A DNA stretch of 34,830 nt from Candidatus Poseidonia sp. (GTDB lineage Archaea > Thermoplasmatota > Poseidoniia > Poseidoniales > Poseidoniaceae). Location: the NCBI GenBank assembly GCA_030827365.1, contig JAUREO010000017.1:1-34830 (forward strand), in the 5' to 3' direction. This document shows positions 14,330 through 24,178 of the stretch, in pieces. Within the stretch, counting starts at the first letter, position 1, and each line of letters begins with the position of its first letter. The position numbers and the translations under genes are program-made. Under the pieces are notes generated by a model. The model had not been told where the DNA came from. It did not search any database and saw only the letters and a list, made by a program, of their open reading frames with translations.

Positions 14330-14708
14330 GTGCGAATTGATTCCATTTTTCTAAGTGACCAGCACCCAGCTCTTTGGCTGCTTGTTCCGCCTCTGAAAGT
14401 CTACGCTTAAGTTCGGGTCTGCCTTCGATGGCCATGATTTCATTGAGCGTTGCAATATAGCCTTTGAATACAAAAAAAGTCGGTATTGAGACCATCATGA
14501 AAATGCCCGAGATGACGAGCAGCCCGATGGCAAGACCGGTCATGTCCTGCCAATCAGAATAATTTGGATTGCCGTTTATGAAGAGGAGTTGATAACCACT
14601 AAGAAGAAACACCAACGTTGATGCTCCACTTGAGATTGCTGAGAGTTGATACTGACGCCCATGTTGATTCGCCCAAAGACGCTGAAGAAGAGATTGTTTC
14701 TCTGCCAT
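14304..14708 (-). CDS. Hypothetical two-helix membrane protein
   Basis: A 134-residue protein that I do not recognise. Two membrane helices are clear (about residues 27-45 and 57-80), joined by a short polar loop with NGNPNYSDW. A charged C-terminal helix of about 45 residues (RPELKRRLSEAEQAAKELG) is probably cytoplasmic and coiled-coil-like, and the N-terminus is basic. The ATG has a G-rich AGGGGG ribosome site about eight bases upstream. It overlaps the signal peptidase gene by 26 bases on the same strand, so the two are almost certainly cotranscribed. A role as an accessory subunit of the signal peptidase, comparable in layout to SPC12-type two-helix subunits, is possible but rests only on context. 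Confidence 0.75.
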   Translation of the reverse strand: MAEKQSLLQRLWANQHGRQYQLSAISSGASTLVFLLSGYQLLFINGNPNYSDWQDMTGLAIGLLVISGIFMMVSIPTFFVFKGYIATLNEIMAIEGRPELKRRLSEAEQAAKELGAGHLEKWNQFAHEKKLYRK

Positions 14709-14715
14709 CGAGTTG

Positions 14716-14752
14716 CCCCCTATACACGCCTTGACTCGTCCGAATTTTTAAG
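14716..14752 (-). promoter_or_regulatory. Promoter of the membrane protein-signal peptidase operon
   Basis: On the minus strand CTTAAAAATT at 14752-14743 is a good TATA-like box. Initiation about 25 bases on falls just before AGGGGG (14721-14716), giving a short leader with the ribosome site, the same layout as the MC1 gene. Confidence 0.42.
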
Positions 14753-14787
14753 GATGTGCGAATTTGACCCTTGACCGATATCCGAAT

Positions 14788-14829
14788 ACTTGATATGATA
14801 TGGATTGAATTTGGGAACACCCTTGAGGT
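14788..14829 (+). promoter_or_regulatory. Promoter and ribosome site of the second giant surface-protein gene
   Basis: TGAGGT at 14824-14829 stands six bases before ATG 14836. About 35-45 bases before the start, TTGATATGATATGG is a weak TATA candidate; a similar CTGATATG occurs 22-29 bases before the presenilin-like gene. Confidence 0.4.
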
Positions 14830-14835
14830 ATTACC

Positions 14836-17800
14836 ATGCGCCGAGCCCTAATTCTTGTGTTGATTTTTACTCTTTCATCGCTGTCTCCGTTGGCCTCAGG
14901 GGCGTCGACTGAAACACAATTCAAAAATGGAACAACATCGTTCTCATACACTTTCACTGGTTCTGGCAACGGTACCGCAGGTGTGGTTTCTATGCCATAC
15001 GGAGCCGAAGTCACTGCCGCCACCTTCAACCTGCGAGGGGAAGCGAGCACAACTTCATGGACAAACTGGACAACGGATGACCACTACGGTGGTGCTGGTG
15101 ATGCCTATGTTTCAAGCAGTGGTTTTCTGCCTTCACCATTTACGTATACATACAGACAAAATCTGTATGTGGATAATCAAGTGATATCCCTCGCAGGCAC
15201 ACCAACCACCTCGTACGCTGGTTTTGACCAAACAACTGATGTCAGTAACCTCAACAGTGCAACCATCAACACCTCTGGTGAATTTATTGCCCTTGGTGAC
15301 CAAGGATACATTTCGCCCACCAAGAAAGTCTCTCAAACACTCATCTCATCAACTTCCGGATACTATCGCGGCATCGTCGTTCCTGTGAGCGATTATGAAT
15401 ACCACGTTCTGCGTTACACCTCCTCGTATATCACTCAAGTTCCAACCATTGAGCGTATTAATGCATCAACAGGAGGGGTCATTGGCACTGCTTCGTTCAA
15501 CTACAACTCGGGGTATACTGGTTGTGGAACGACTGGAAATTACTACGATCTCACTGATGCTACGCTGTACAACGACACAATCCTCTACACAACCTCTCGA
15601 AACTACTACATGCTGACCAAATGGACATATTCAAATTCAGCATGGACATGTCAAGCAAGTTACAATTACGGTTCAACAAACTACCTTACCGGAGTTGATT
15701 TCGATGACGCCACCGGTAAAATGTATGTCGCCACATGGAACAGGAACAGTTACTATCACTACCTCAACGAAGTCAACCCTTCGTCGCCTACTGTCATCAA
15801 TCAATCTTGGCTCATGACCTACAACTCAGATTACTACGCGTATGGTTCAGGTCTTGTGGTGAATATGCCGAACATTATCTACAACATGTACAACCATCCA
15901 TCAGCGTCAAACTCCGACATAAAGAGTCACCACTACCACTACACCTACAATTCAAACAACGGCTTCATCTACGAACAGGGTGTTGTGACCTCAACGGATG
16001 GTGGACATCACGGACTTGTGGACGGACCTGATAACACGATGTTCTTCAGTTGTCACTATCTATCCTACTGCTCAGCGAATTCTCGCTATTTGTACGAATA
16101 CGGTGATGGCAGTTTATTTGATGCTCGAACGCCAACTCAAACATCGCAAATCGTCATTGGAAATGCAATTTCCCTTTCGAGGACAACAAACAAGGTCACA
16201 CTTGATGGTATCTTTGGTTATATGCCATACGGGACATCAATTGATGTTGACCTTTCAATTGATGGTGGTTCTTCATGGATTGCAGCAAATCCCGGTCAAA
16301 CCGTGACCTTCCCCTCCTCAGGCCAATTCCTCGTTTGGAGGGCAACGTTGAATGGAACCTCAAGTGTGTCCCCAGTCCTTGGTGACATCGCCCTTTCATA
16401 TGTGACAAGTTATCAGTCGTCAGGATACTTGTACGGGTATGTGTATCAATATGGTACAACAAGTTCAGTTGTCGCTGCATTTGCAAATTGGACTGAGTCT
16501 CGTCCGTCGGGTACAAGCATCAATATCTACTTCGGCATCAAATCAACAAATTCACAGTGTACGACAAACAATGGGAGAGTCTTGTTTACTCAGCCCGGGC
16601 AGACCTTTAATATGCCAATGGGATCAAGTTATTACACCTGCTTTAGGCTTGAAATGAGTACTTCGAATACAGCAAATACTCCAACACTAACAGACCTCAA
16701 GATTGCTCAACACTCCAATGCCCCATCGGAACCTGGCATCAACATCAACAAAATAAGCGCATACAAATGGGCTGCATCAAACGGAGCTCTGCTCGGAAGC
16801 CTCAGTGTTGTCAATCATGCTGGTATCATCAATGCCTTGAACAATGAAATTCCTGACCAAGGAGCAGGAATTAAAGATATTCAAATCGACCTCACAGCAG
16901 CATCCAGCGGTATCTTGGCTCTTGATTCATTTTCAATCACTTACACGATGCAGACTGTGAATCTTGACATTACCATTCCCGAGGGCACAATTCTACACGA
17001 AAGAACACTACCTTACGAAGTCGTCACAAGACATGTTATTGGAGAAGATGCGACTGGAATGAGTCAAGCAACGCTCCAAATTCGAACCAATAGCATGGCC
17101 AACAACCCAACACTTTTCTGGGAAACGGGCGATATTTTCCCTGAGCCCAACGACCCTGCAGATTACATCAACATTGACCAATCGTCATATTCTGTGGAAA
17201 GCAATGGCATCTTAGAAATTCATTGGATTTTCCATGTCACATCCGACTTCCCCGACCAATCGGATGTCAAATTCCAAGTTGGTTGCCTCGATAACAGTGG
17301 CTCCCAAGGATTTGCTCCAATTCCTCTCATTAGCACAGTCGGTTTACGAGTCAATCAAACCTTCGGGCTTGGATGGCTTGAGGTTCGAGATACTGAGGGG
17401 GACGTCACATCTATGGATGTTCCTGATGGCTCTTGGGTTGCTGCAGGAGAGACACTCAAATTTACTGGAGCCATGTGGTTTGTTGATTCCCAAGATGCAC
17501 CAAAAGACAGTGCTTTCGATGTGCGAGTATCAAGAAACGGCTATGTTGAGTCAACTGCCAGAGATACGACCAACAACAATGGTTCATTCTTCATCTCTAT
17601 TGACTTGCCAAACATCAATGTTCCAGATGGTATGACCTACGAGGTCCAAACCTACAATGAAAAGAACCCTGACAAAGTTTTGCAACCAAATGCAGATTGG
17701 CGCCGAACATTCAAAGTCGATGCAACAGCACCTGAGCGTATGGATATCTATCCAAAAGAAGATTCCTATGAAGCAGCAAATCGAGAGCAAGAGGTGAAGA

Positions 17801-19923
17801 TTCTTGTCAATGATAATGTTGGGCATCCAATGCAACTCCGCCTATTCTACTGGGTTGAAGCAGACCATGACCTCAACAGAAATGGTATCGCCGACGATAA
17901 TGAATATGTGAGTAAACTTGTGAACAACAACACAGTTGCAAAGAACAAATGGTTCCTCACGACCATTGACACCTCTCGCAATCCAAACATGGGACGAGTT
18001 TCGTACTACTGGGACGGAGGCGACCAAGCAGGTAATCCGCTCCACTGGACGGCCATTAATGATGATGATGATATTCTCAAATTTGAGTCTGAACCCGGTT
18101 TCTTACACGATGATGCAACCTTCAGAACGAGAAAAGATTCTGCAGCCATTTTCACCGGTCTTGACTGGGTGGGGCATAGCGACGATGATTCTGTGTACGC
18201 TGGATTGACCCAAACCATTGAATTAGGATTCATTGATGCGAACACCGTCATCGACTTTGAATACATCTCCCTTATCTTTGACTTCGAAGGACCAAATCCG
18301 CTACGAGATGCTCAGGCTATTTCGTACTCTGGACGAAACAACACCTTTTGGTCCGATTCTCCATACATCGACTTGCTCCCTACAAGCACAATGGTTGAGC
18401 GAACAAATGAATCTGGATTGCCGTGGATTATCATCACATTCCAATTCAAATTCTCATGGGACTGGCCGGATGAAGAAATGGGAGATGTCGCTCTTGTCTA
18501 CAAAGAACTTGGAAGTCGAGATCCATCGAGAATCTTACTTCTGGAACATACATTCAGGGTGGAGAATGACCTCATGCTTGACCCAGATCAATTCTCAATC
18601 GAAGACGTCAGCGAACCAAGAACTGGTTCAATTGCGGATGGTACCAGAGTTCGGAAAGACGACCGATTGGCCTTCACAGGTCGAGTTGTTTACGAAGGTA
18701 GTGATGTTGCCGCCCCGAGAGATGTTGGAATTCTTGTTGAAGTTTTTGATGGAGAGAAACTTTGGAGCGATGGTTCGCTCACCAATGATGGAGGATACGA
18801 TGTTGAAGTTCCATTATCCTCAGCAACAACACTCCAGTCTTCACCAACGAGAACTTGCTTGATTTCCATCACCAATATCCCTGGAAGAGGTGAAGATATG
18901 ACTGGTACCTTGGTTTCGACCACACTGCAAGTCATCGTTGACGATGCTGCACCCCGTGTAACTCGAAGAATCGCTCCTTTGAATGTCATCGACATTTCAG
19001 CAAACAATGACCTCACCAAAGTACCAGTGGTTTTCCAAGGCACAGAGGATGCTGACCTCACAGGGTCAAAGCAAACTGTTCATTGGGTCATGCGAGATTC
19101 TACCCGTACCATTACCATTGGTGCAGGCTCAACGCTTCTCGGCATGCAACAAGATGACCAAATCGTCACGTGGACGGCAATTGTCGACCTCACAGACGGT
19201 GGTCGAATTACACCTCGTGCAGGCGATTTCGTTGGGTTCTACATTACTGGATGGGATGCTGCTGGAAATCAATTCCCTGTCGTCTCAAACTCAGAAGCGA
19301 GTCCGATTCCAGAACTAGCTTCAGATGATGATGACTTTGAACGACAATGGGTACAACTTGGTGCAGTTGGGCCAGAATTGAGAATTCATTCAATGTCGGT
19401 GTCGGATGACCACGTTTCACCAGGCTCAGACATTCAAGTCAAAGCCATCATCGTAAACAACGGAGGAAATACCACATCTTTGTTCAAGGTTGGATTTTAC
19501 TCTGGCGATGACACCGAACCGTTCGATACTGTGACACTCAATGGTATTGAGAAGGGTCAGCTTATCGATGTACAAACCACATGGACAACTGAAGAAGGCG
19601 TCACACGTGTGCGAGTTGTTGTTGATTACGATAACCTCATTCCTGAAGTGAATGATTATGACAATTCTGCAGAACATTCGATTGAAATTGCATATGGTCA
19701 ATACTTCGGATGGTTTGATTCGCCTCGTGAAAATCCACTCGCTTGGATTTTCATCTTCATTTCGATTATCACAATCGCTGCAGTTATTACAATCGCTTCT
19801 CGCACAAGCATCGATTATGGTGGAGGGGCATTTGATGAGGAAGAAGTGGAATGGGACGAACAAGCCTTTGAAGCCAATGTCGATGATGAAGACGACGAAG
19901 ATGATGAAGACGACGAAGATTGA
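14836..19923 (+). CDS. Giant secreted membrane-anchored surface protein with duplicated Ig-like block and acidic tail
   Basis: A 1,695-residue protein with no named family that I recognise as a whole. The signal peptide MRRALILVLIFTLSSLSPLA is much like that of the other giant protein. Residues about 60-450 are rich in Tyr, Asn, Ser and Thr and may be a beta-propeller-like or adhesive region. Residues about 755-1485 contain two related copies of a beta-rich block, each with a DG-x-KFTG/AFTG strand, VDATAP or VDDAAP and a D-x-AGN turn. D-L-N-R-N-G-I-A-D-D near 1015 looks like a calcium-binding loop. A CARDB-like domain (about 1510-1610, ending in NLIPEVNDYDNS) precedes one membrane helix (about 1633-1654) and a very acidic cytoplasmic tail. 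Likely role: cell-surface layer, adhesion or polymer binding. It has its own TGAGGT ribosome site and is divergent from the signal peptidase operon. Confidence 0.86.
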   Translation: MRRALILVLIFTLSSLSPLASGASTETQFKNGTTSFSYTFTGSGNGTAGVVSMPYGAEVTAATFNLRGEASTTSWTNWTTDDHYGGAGDAYVSSSGFLPSPFTYTYRQNLYVDNQVISLAGTPTTSYAGFDQTTDVSNLNSATINTSGEFIALGDQGYISPTKKVSQTLISSTSGYYRGIVVPVSDYEYHVLRYTSSYITQVPTIERINASTGGVIGTASFNYNSGYTGCGTTGNYYDLTDATLYNDTILYTTSRNYYMLTKWTYSNSAWTCQASYNYGSTNYLTGVDFDDATGKMYVATWNRNSYYHYLNEVNPSSPTVINQSWLMTYNSDYYAYGSGLVVNMPNIIYNMYNHPSASNSDIKSHHYHYTYNSNNGFIYEQGVVTSTDGGHHGLVDGPDNTMFFSCHYLSYCSANSRYLYEYGDGSLFDARTPTQTSQIVIGNAISLSRTTNKVTLDGIFGYMPYGTSIDVDLSIDGGSSWIAANPGQTVTFPSSGQFLVWRATLNGTSSVSPVLGDIALSYVTSYQSSGYLYGYVYQYGTTSSVVAAFANWTESRPSGTSINIYFGIKSTNSQCTTNNGRVLFTQPGQTFNMPMGSSYYTCFRLEMSTSNTANTPTLTDLKIAQHSNAPSEPGININKISAYKWAASNGALLGSLSVVNHAGIINALNNEIPDQGAGIKDIQIDLTAASSGILALDSFSITYTMQTVNLDITIPEGTILHERTLPYEVVTRHVIGEDATGMSQATLQIRTNSMANNPTLFWETGDIFPEPNDPADYINIDQSSYSVESNGILEIHWIFHVTSDFPDQSDVKFQVGCLDNSGSQGFAPIPLISTVGLRVNQTFGLGWLEVRDTEGDVTSMDVPDGSWVAAGETLKFTGAMWFVDSQDAPKDSAFDVRVSRNGYVESTARDTTNNNGSFFISIDLPNINVPDGMTYEVQTYNEKNPDKVLQPNADWRRTFKVDATAPERMDIYPKEDSYEAANREQEVKILVNDNVGHPMQLRLFYWVEADHDLNRNGIADDNEYVSKLVNNNTVAKNKWFLTTIDTSRNPNMGRVSYYWDGGDQAGNPLHWTAINDDDDILKFESEPGFLHDDATFRTRKDSAAIFTGLDWVGHSDDDSVYAGLTQTIELGFIDANTVIDFEYISLIFDFEGPNPLRDAQAISYSGRNNTFWSDSPYIDLLPTSTMVERTNESGLPWIIITFQFKFSWDWPDEEMGDVALVYKELGSRDPSRILLLEHTFRVENDLMLDPDQFSIEDVSEPRTGSIADGTRVRKDDRLAFTGRVVYEGSDVAAPRDVGILVEVFDGEKLWSDGSLTNDGGYDVEVPLSSATTLQSSPTRTCLISITNIPGRGEDMTGTLVSTTLQVIVDDAAPRVTRRIAPLNVIDISANNDLTKVPVVFQGTEDADLTGSKQTVHWVMRDSTRTITIGAGSTLLGMQQDDQIVTWTAIVDLTDGGRITPRAGDFVGFYITGWDAAGNQFPVVSNSEASPIPELASDDDDFERQWVQLGAVGPELRIHSMSVSDDHVSPGSDIQVKAIIVNNGGNTTSLFKVGFYSGDDTEPFDTVTLNGIEKGQLIDVQTTWTTEEGVTRVRVVVDYDNLIPEVNDYDNSAEHSIEIAYGQYFGWFDSPRENPLAWIFIFISIITIAAVITIASRTSIDYGGGAFDEEEVEWDEQAFEANVDDEDDEDDEDDED
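19882..19917 (+). repeat. Two 18-base tandem units encoding the acidic tail
   Basis: The unit GATGATGAAGACGACGAA occurs twice in perfect tandem and encodes DDEDDE each time, just before the stop of the giant surface-protein gene. Each unit is itself two 9-base halves that differ at third codon positions, so it looks like recent slippage expansion. Confidence 0.85.
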
Positions 19924-20001
19924 ACCTAAATCGCTGCGTTCCTCATACACAAATCCTCAAGAAGGGTAGACTTTGGAATATTCCACGGGGGTGGGGAGAG
20001 T

Positions 20002-23000
20002 ATGTCTGTTGATTTTTCCCGCCTTCATAAAAACTTACAACATGTCCTTGATGAAAGAGATTGGAATCCTACTGCGATACAATCTCTATCAATGGAAGAT
20101 ATCATTGCGGGAAAGGACAGAATACTCATCGCACCTACAGGGTCTGGAAAGACCTTAGCAGGTATTTTACCACTGTTCCACCGTTGTTTATCTGAACAAT
20201 GGACCGGATTATCCATTCTTTACATCACTCCACTTCGGGCGTTGAATAGAGACGTTGACCTTCGTTTGAGCCAAATCGCTGAGGCTGTTGGTCTACGCGT
20301 TGATACACGCCATGGTGACACATCACAAAGCGACAGACAGAAGCAAGTCAGAAACCCCCCCCACATGCTCATTACCACACCTGAAACCTTTCAGTTGATG
20401 TTGAGCGGTAAAAAATTACGCACACTTCTGAACGATGTTCAAACTGTTGTTGTTGACGAAGTTCATGATATCGCAGCAAGTGAACGAGGATGGCAGCTTC
20501 GAATTGGTCTTGAGCGACTTGATGCGTTCGTACAACGGCCAATTCAGCGACTTGGACTCTCAGCAACCGTTGGAAATCCGGACTATGTTGCCGCTTGGTT
20601 ATCAAAAAATGATTGCTACCCCATTGTTCACAAAGGAAATCGAGAAACAAATATTGAGGTATGTGCTTCAAAGATTTCAGATGAGGCTGAACGAGGTGCA
20701 GTACGACACGCCCTCAAACCTCGACAATGGTCAACCTATACCGACCTGCTCGATGCCATTGAAAACGAACCCCCTTGTTTGGTGTTCGTCAACAGCAGAA
20801 ACGAAGCCGAAACGCTCGCTGGACACCTGTCTGCACTTGCTCCTGATTTTTCGATTGGGGTTCACCATGGTTCACTGGCAAGAGAAGTTCGTGAGCAGAT
20901 GGAGAACGAACTCAGGGATGGAACCCTGTCAGCACTTGTGTGTACCTCTTCTCTTGAATTAGGAATCGATGTAGGGTCAATCAAGACCGTCTTACAACTT
21001 CATTCACCAAAATCTTCCGACCGAATGTTGCAACGAGTTGGTCGAGCAGACCACAAAGTTGGTGGTGTAGGAAACGGCATTGTCTTTTCGTGGGATGTTG
21101 ACCACTTAGCCGAGTCAAGTATCATTTCCATGCTGGCCATGGATGGAGAAATTGAACCAGTCGAAATCCGTCCAAGGCCAATTACTGTGGCCTTGAATCA
21201 ACTTGTCATGATGGCTCATGCAAATGGTGCTATGTCAATTGACGGCGCAACAAAGATCATCGCATCATCGCCACAATTCGAGTCATGGACACGAGATGAC
21301 ACTGAAAGTATTCTAAGAATTCTTGACGAACATTGGATTGTTCGATTTGCTCCTGAACCAAATACACTTCCGTGGTATCGATGGCCAAAAGCACTCATTC
21401 GTGTCGCATGCTCCCATGCCGATGTTGACGAAAACGAAATGCTTGACCTTTTACCATCATACAATACTGCGGATGAAGACATACCGCAAATGGTCAAGCA
21501 ATTGAGTCTGCCTATACCAAAACATTTGTCGAAAGGCTGGTACAGTACAGCGGGGAAAACATTTGACTGGGTTCGCAACAACCTATCGATGATTCCTAAC
21601 AAACGAATGTACACCGTTCGTGATGCGGTCACACGAAAAAGCCTCGGAAAAGTAGATGAAGCATTCGTTCTCTCTCTCAATCAATCTGGTGAAGATGAGG
21701 ATGGCGTTACACGGCAATTCGTCATCGCTGGTCGAACTTGGATCATCGTTGATGCGGACCCGGAACAAAGTGAATTGCTTGTAGCTCCCATCAAATCACA
21801 CGGGAAAGCACCGGTTTGGGTGGGTGAAATTCCACCCGTGCCCCAAGATGTCGCACAAAAAGTCGGGCGTTTGCGTCGGCTTTTAGCCGACTCCATTCAT
21901 CTTGAATACCCACTCCACTCGACAAGTGGCTTGGATAAATTTGGTCATCTCAATACCGGTTCATTTGAATTGAAGAACATTCCACTCAATGCTGAAGGAA
22001 AGGGAATGTTGATTGAACAAATCGTGAAGCATGTCGAAGATTGTGAATTTCTACCTTCTGATGAGTGTATCACCATCGAAGAACGAAGCGAAGCATTGGT
22101 TATCAACTGCTGCCAAGGCTCAAAAATTAATGAAGCACTTGGGCAGTTTCTTTTGGTGATGGCATCAACGATTACGGGTCAATGGGGCCGCGTCGAATGT
22201 GAACCCACCAGAATATCGCTGTATGTTGGTTCTGCTGTTCAAATTGAAGATCTTCAAAAATGGCTTCTGGAAACACCTCCAGAGGCTATCGAAAATATTC
22301 TGAGTGTTACTCTACCCAATTCAAGCCAAGTTCGTTGGAGGTTTGCTCAAGTCGCAAAATTGTTTGGAATTTTGCGAGAAGGCGTCGACCCTCGTAAAAT
22401 CAACCTAAATGCCCTCCTGAAAACATATCGTGGAACTGTGGTAATGGAGGAAGTGCTTGGAAAACTTTTCTTCGAACGCATGGATGTTCAAGGTGCTCAG
22501 GATTTGATAGAAGCGATACAACGCGGTGTCATCGCCTGTCATCTTACCTCTACAGGACCGTTGGGAATTTCGAGTCGAACTCGCGAAGATATGACATTAC
22601 CAAATTGGGATAATGCAGAACTTCGAAGCCAACTTCAATCAAGACTGTGCAATGAGCGTGCAGCCCTATGTTGTCTCAAATGCCACACAACTCGACGGTT
22701 TCGAGTTGCAAGATATCACACGATGGATAAAATACAATTTTGTTTGAGTTGCGGTGGCCGAATGCTTGCATGTGCTCGAGAAGGTATGCTTGATATGCTC
22801 GAAAAATGGGTCGCATCAGAGGATACATCAGACCAAGATCGTATGACAAAAAATGCTGACATCGTGGCTCATCGTGGATATGAAGCCATCTTGTGTTTAA
22901 TGGGAAGAGGCATTGGCGAAGCAACAGCAATTCGAATTCTTCGCAAGGTCACAAGAGGCGATGAGGAAGGGTTGCTTCAAGCCATTCACCATGCAGAAGT

Positions 23001-23037
23001 AGATTACGCAAGGACTCGAAGATTTTGGGGGAACTAA
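20002..23037 (+). CDS. lhr: Lhr-family ATP-dependent helicase
   Basis: A 1,011-residue superfamily 2 helicase of the Lhr group, which moves 3' to 5' on DNA and unwinds forks and hybrids in recombination-linked repair. Walker A APTGSGKT is at 44-51, motif Ib region TTPETF at 125-130, the DEVH box at 152-155 and SAT at 187-189. In the second RecA domain, SSLELGID and LQRVGRADH form motifs V and VI. The C-terminal half holds the Lhr core region. Near the end four cysteines make a zinc-ribbon-like site (CxxC at 891-894 and 914-917), followed by a tail GYEAILCLMGRGIGEATAIRIL and YARTRRFW that is standard in archaeal Lhr. The start has a GGGGAG-like site just upstream. It is followed within 50 bases by a small membrane-protein gene on the same strand. 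A run of eight C inside the gene does not break the frame. Confidence 0.95.
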   Translation: MSVDFSRLHKNLQHVLDERDWNPTAIQSLSMEDIIAGKDRILIAPTGSGKTLAGILPLFHRCLSEQWTGLSILYITPLRALNRDVDLRLSQIAEAVGLRVDTRHGDTSQSDRQKQVRNPPHMLITTPETFQLMLSGKKLRTLLNDVQTVVVDEVHDIAASERGWQLRIGLERLDAFVQRPIQRLGLSATVGNPDYVAAWLSKNDCYPIVHKGNRETNIEVCASKISDEAERGAVRHALKPRQWSTYTDLLDAIENEPPCLVFVNSRNEAETLAGHLSALAPDFSIGVHHGSLAREVREQMENELRDGTLSALVCTSSLELGIDVGSIKTVLQLHSPKSSDRMLQRVGRADHKVGGVGNGIVFSWDVDHLAESSIISMLAMDGEIEPVEIRPRPITVALNQLVMMAHANGAMSIDGATKIIASSPQFESWTRDDTESILRILDEHWIVRFAPEPNTLPWYRWPKALIRVACSHADVDENEMLDLLPSYNTADEDIPQMVKQLSLPIPKHLSKGWYSTAGKTFDWVRNNLSMIPNKRMYTVRDAVTRKSLGKVDEAFVLSLNQSGEDEDGVTRQFVIAGRTWIIVDADPEQSELLVAPIKSHGKAPVWVGEIPPVPQDVAQKVGRLRRLLADSIHLEYPLHSTSGLDKFGHLNTGSFELKNIPLNAEGKGMLIEQIVKHVEDCEFLPSDECITIEERSEALVINCCQGSKINEALGQFLLVMASTITGQWGRVECEPTRISLYVGSAVQIEDLQKWLLETPPEAIENILSVTLPNSSQVRWRFAQVAKLFGILREGVDPRKINLNALLKTYRGTVVMEEVLGKLFFERMDVQGAQDLIEAIQRGVIACHLTSTGPLGISSRTREDMTLPNWDNAELRSQLQSRLCNERAALCCLKCHTTRRFRVARYHTMDKIQFCLSCGGRMLACAREGMLDMLEKWVASEDTSDQDRMTKNADIVAHRGYEAILCLMGRGIGEATAIRILRKVTRGDEEGLLQAIHHAEVDYARTRRFWGN

Positions 23038-23085
23038 GTCCAGTTGAGAACATACATTCATAATCAGTCCTTTTCAGTGAGTGTC

Positions 23086-23646
23086 ATGGAAATCACAAGG
23101 GATATCGTTCGAGTCACAGTCATTGTGGGAGGCATCCTTGTACTCTCGTCATATGTCTGGGGTGTTTCAAAGATGGACCACCCTGACCAATTATGGGGTG
23201 GAGTGTCGAAGTCGTTGCAAAAAATCACAGTGCCAATGATGTTCTTGGCGGCTATCGGCTTCCTTGTTTTTTGGTGGAACTCAATGTATTCGCTCTCACT
23301 CGAAGAAGTGAAATCACTCCAATATCCGTGGAGCACACACGATGAAAACGGACTTCAAAGGCTGTTTGTTGCCTATTTGCTCTTTCTTGTACCATCCATG
23401 TTGTGGCTTGAAAGCACTCGATTCCACGAACAACATGCATATTCATGGACACCTTTTTTGGTCATTAGCATTCTTGCTCTCGTTGCTCTTGGAAATGTTT
23501 TGCTCATATTGTTATCATACTCTGCATATCAACAACAAGTTCCAGGCGGAGGGTTAATGCTCACTGGAACCATTCTGCTCGCTATTCAAGTGATTATCAA
23601 TGACCTCATCATCTGGTCGTATGCCTATCCTTGGAAAGGGCCTTAG
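23086..23646 (+). CDS. Hypothetical multi-pass membrane protein
   Basis: A protein of about 186 residues with five probable membrane helices: starting at DIVRVTVIVGGILVLSSYVW, then VPMMFLAAIGFLVFWW, LFVAYLLFLVPSMLWL, PFLVISILALVALGNVLLIL and LMLTGTILLAIQVIINDLII. I do not recognise the family and see no catalytic motif. Short polar loops carry several Trp and Glu residues. ATG 23086 is chosen; the frame also extends to a TTG at 23044, six bases after the Lhr stop, which has a G-rich stretch upstream and would add 14 residues. It is probably cotranscribed with lhr. Its stop is two bases from the end of the convergent dCMP deaminase gene. Confidence 0.7.
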   Translation: MEITRDIVRVTVIVGGILVLSSYVWGVSKMDHPDQLWGGVSKSLQKITVPMMFLAAIGFLVFWWNSMYSLSLEEVKSLQYPWSTHDENGLQRLFVAYLLFLVPSMLWLESTRFHEQHAYSWTPFLVISILALVALGNVLLILLSYSAYQQQVPGGGLMLTGTILLAIQVIINDLIIWSYAYPWKGP

Positions 23647-23648
23647 TC

Positions 23649-24122
23649 TCAGGAAAATCTTGGGTCTTTTGGCCCTGTCGTACGTTGAATTTCAACGCCG
23701 TGTTGTTCCAAATAACCAATACCATTTTCGCCACCAAATCCACCATCGACGATGATGACTCGTGCTATACCAGCGTGGTGAATGAGTTTTGCACACATCA
23801 TGCAAGGTTCGCCTGTGACGATAAGCCATGCTTGATTTGTCTTCACACCATTGGCTGCAGAATTACAAATGAGATTCATCTCAGCGTGGTGGCAACCGAT
23901 CTCAACGCGGGTACCTGAAGCGACATTCATCGTATCTCGAAGACACACGTCGCCACCACACAAAGCCCCTCCTCCTCTCGGGCCACCATTATAGCCGTCC
24001 ATCAAGACAACATTTCGCTCTGGATCCACAAGAAGGGCACCAAATTTCCGACGTGGACAATTCGATGCTTCAGCCAATGCAAGACATTGTTGAATTCGAA
24101 TGGCAAGATGCTTATCTTTCAT
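23649..24122 (-). CDS. dCMP deaminase family zinc enzyme
   Basis: A 157-residue cytidine/deoxycytidylate deaminase fold enzyme. The zinc and catalytic residues are clear: H79-A-E81 in GCHHAEMNLI and C107-x-x-C110 in TGEPCMMCAKLI. The N-terminal stretch with CPRRKFGALLVDPERN and GYNGGPRGG matches deoxycytidylate deaminases (ComEB/DCTD type), which turn dCMP into dUMP, the substrate of thymidylate synthase. The cysteines C55 and C60 in the GGG-rich loop fit the second zinc site some members have. Length is usual for the family. It lies 56 bases downstream of folC on the same strand, a sensible pairing since thymidylate synthesis uses folates. A ribosome-site-like GTGATGA stands a few bases before the ATG. 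Confidence 0.9.
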   Translation of the reverse strand: MKDKHLAIRIQQCLALAEASNCPRRKFGALLVDPERNVVLMDGYNGGPRGGGALCGGDVCLRDTMNVASGTRVEIGCHHAEMNLICNSAANGVKTNQAWLIVTGEPCMMCAKLIHHAGIARVIIVDGGFGGENGIGYLEQHGVEIQRTTGPKDPRFS

Positions 24123-24178
24123 GCTCTGTCATCACGGGACAAATTGGATTCATGTTTGAGCGCTTCGATTGATTTTTT

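Noticed and set aside
18233-18862. 209-codon plus-strand open frame in another phase
   Set aside because: It is a shadow of the giant surface-protein gene; its translation is low in pattern and the other frame contains the ordered Ig-like strands.
19975-19984. Ten-base palindrome GGAATATTCC before lhr
   Set aside because: It could be an operator or TATA-like element, but a single short palindrome is expected by chance and its distance to the start does not agree with the G-rich ribosome-like site.
20355-20362. Run of eight C, possible frameshift site in lhr
   Set aside because: The reading frame continues through it with correct helicase motifs on both sides, so no frameshift is indicated.
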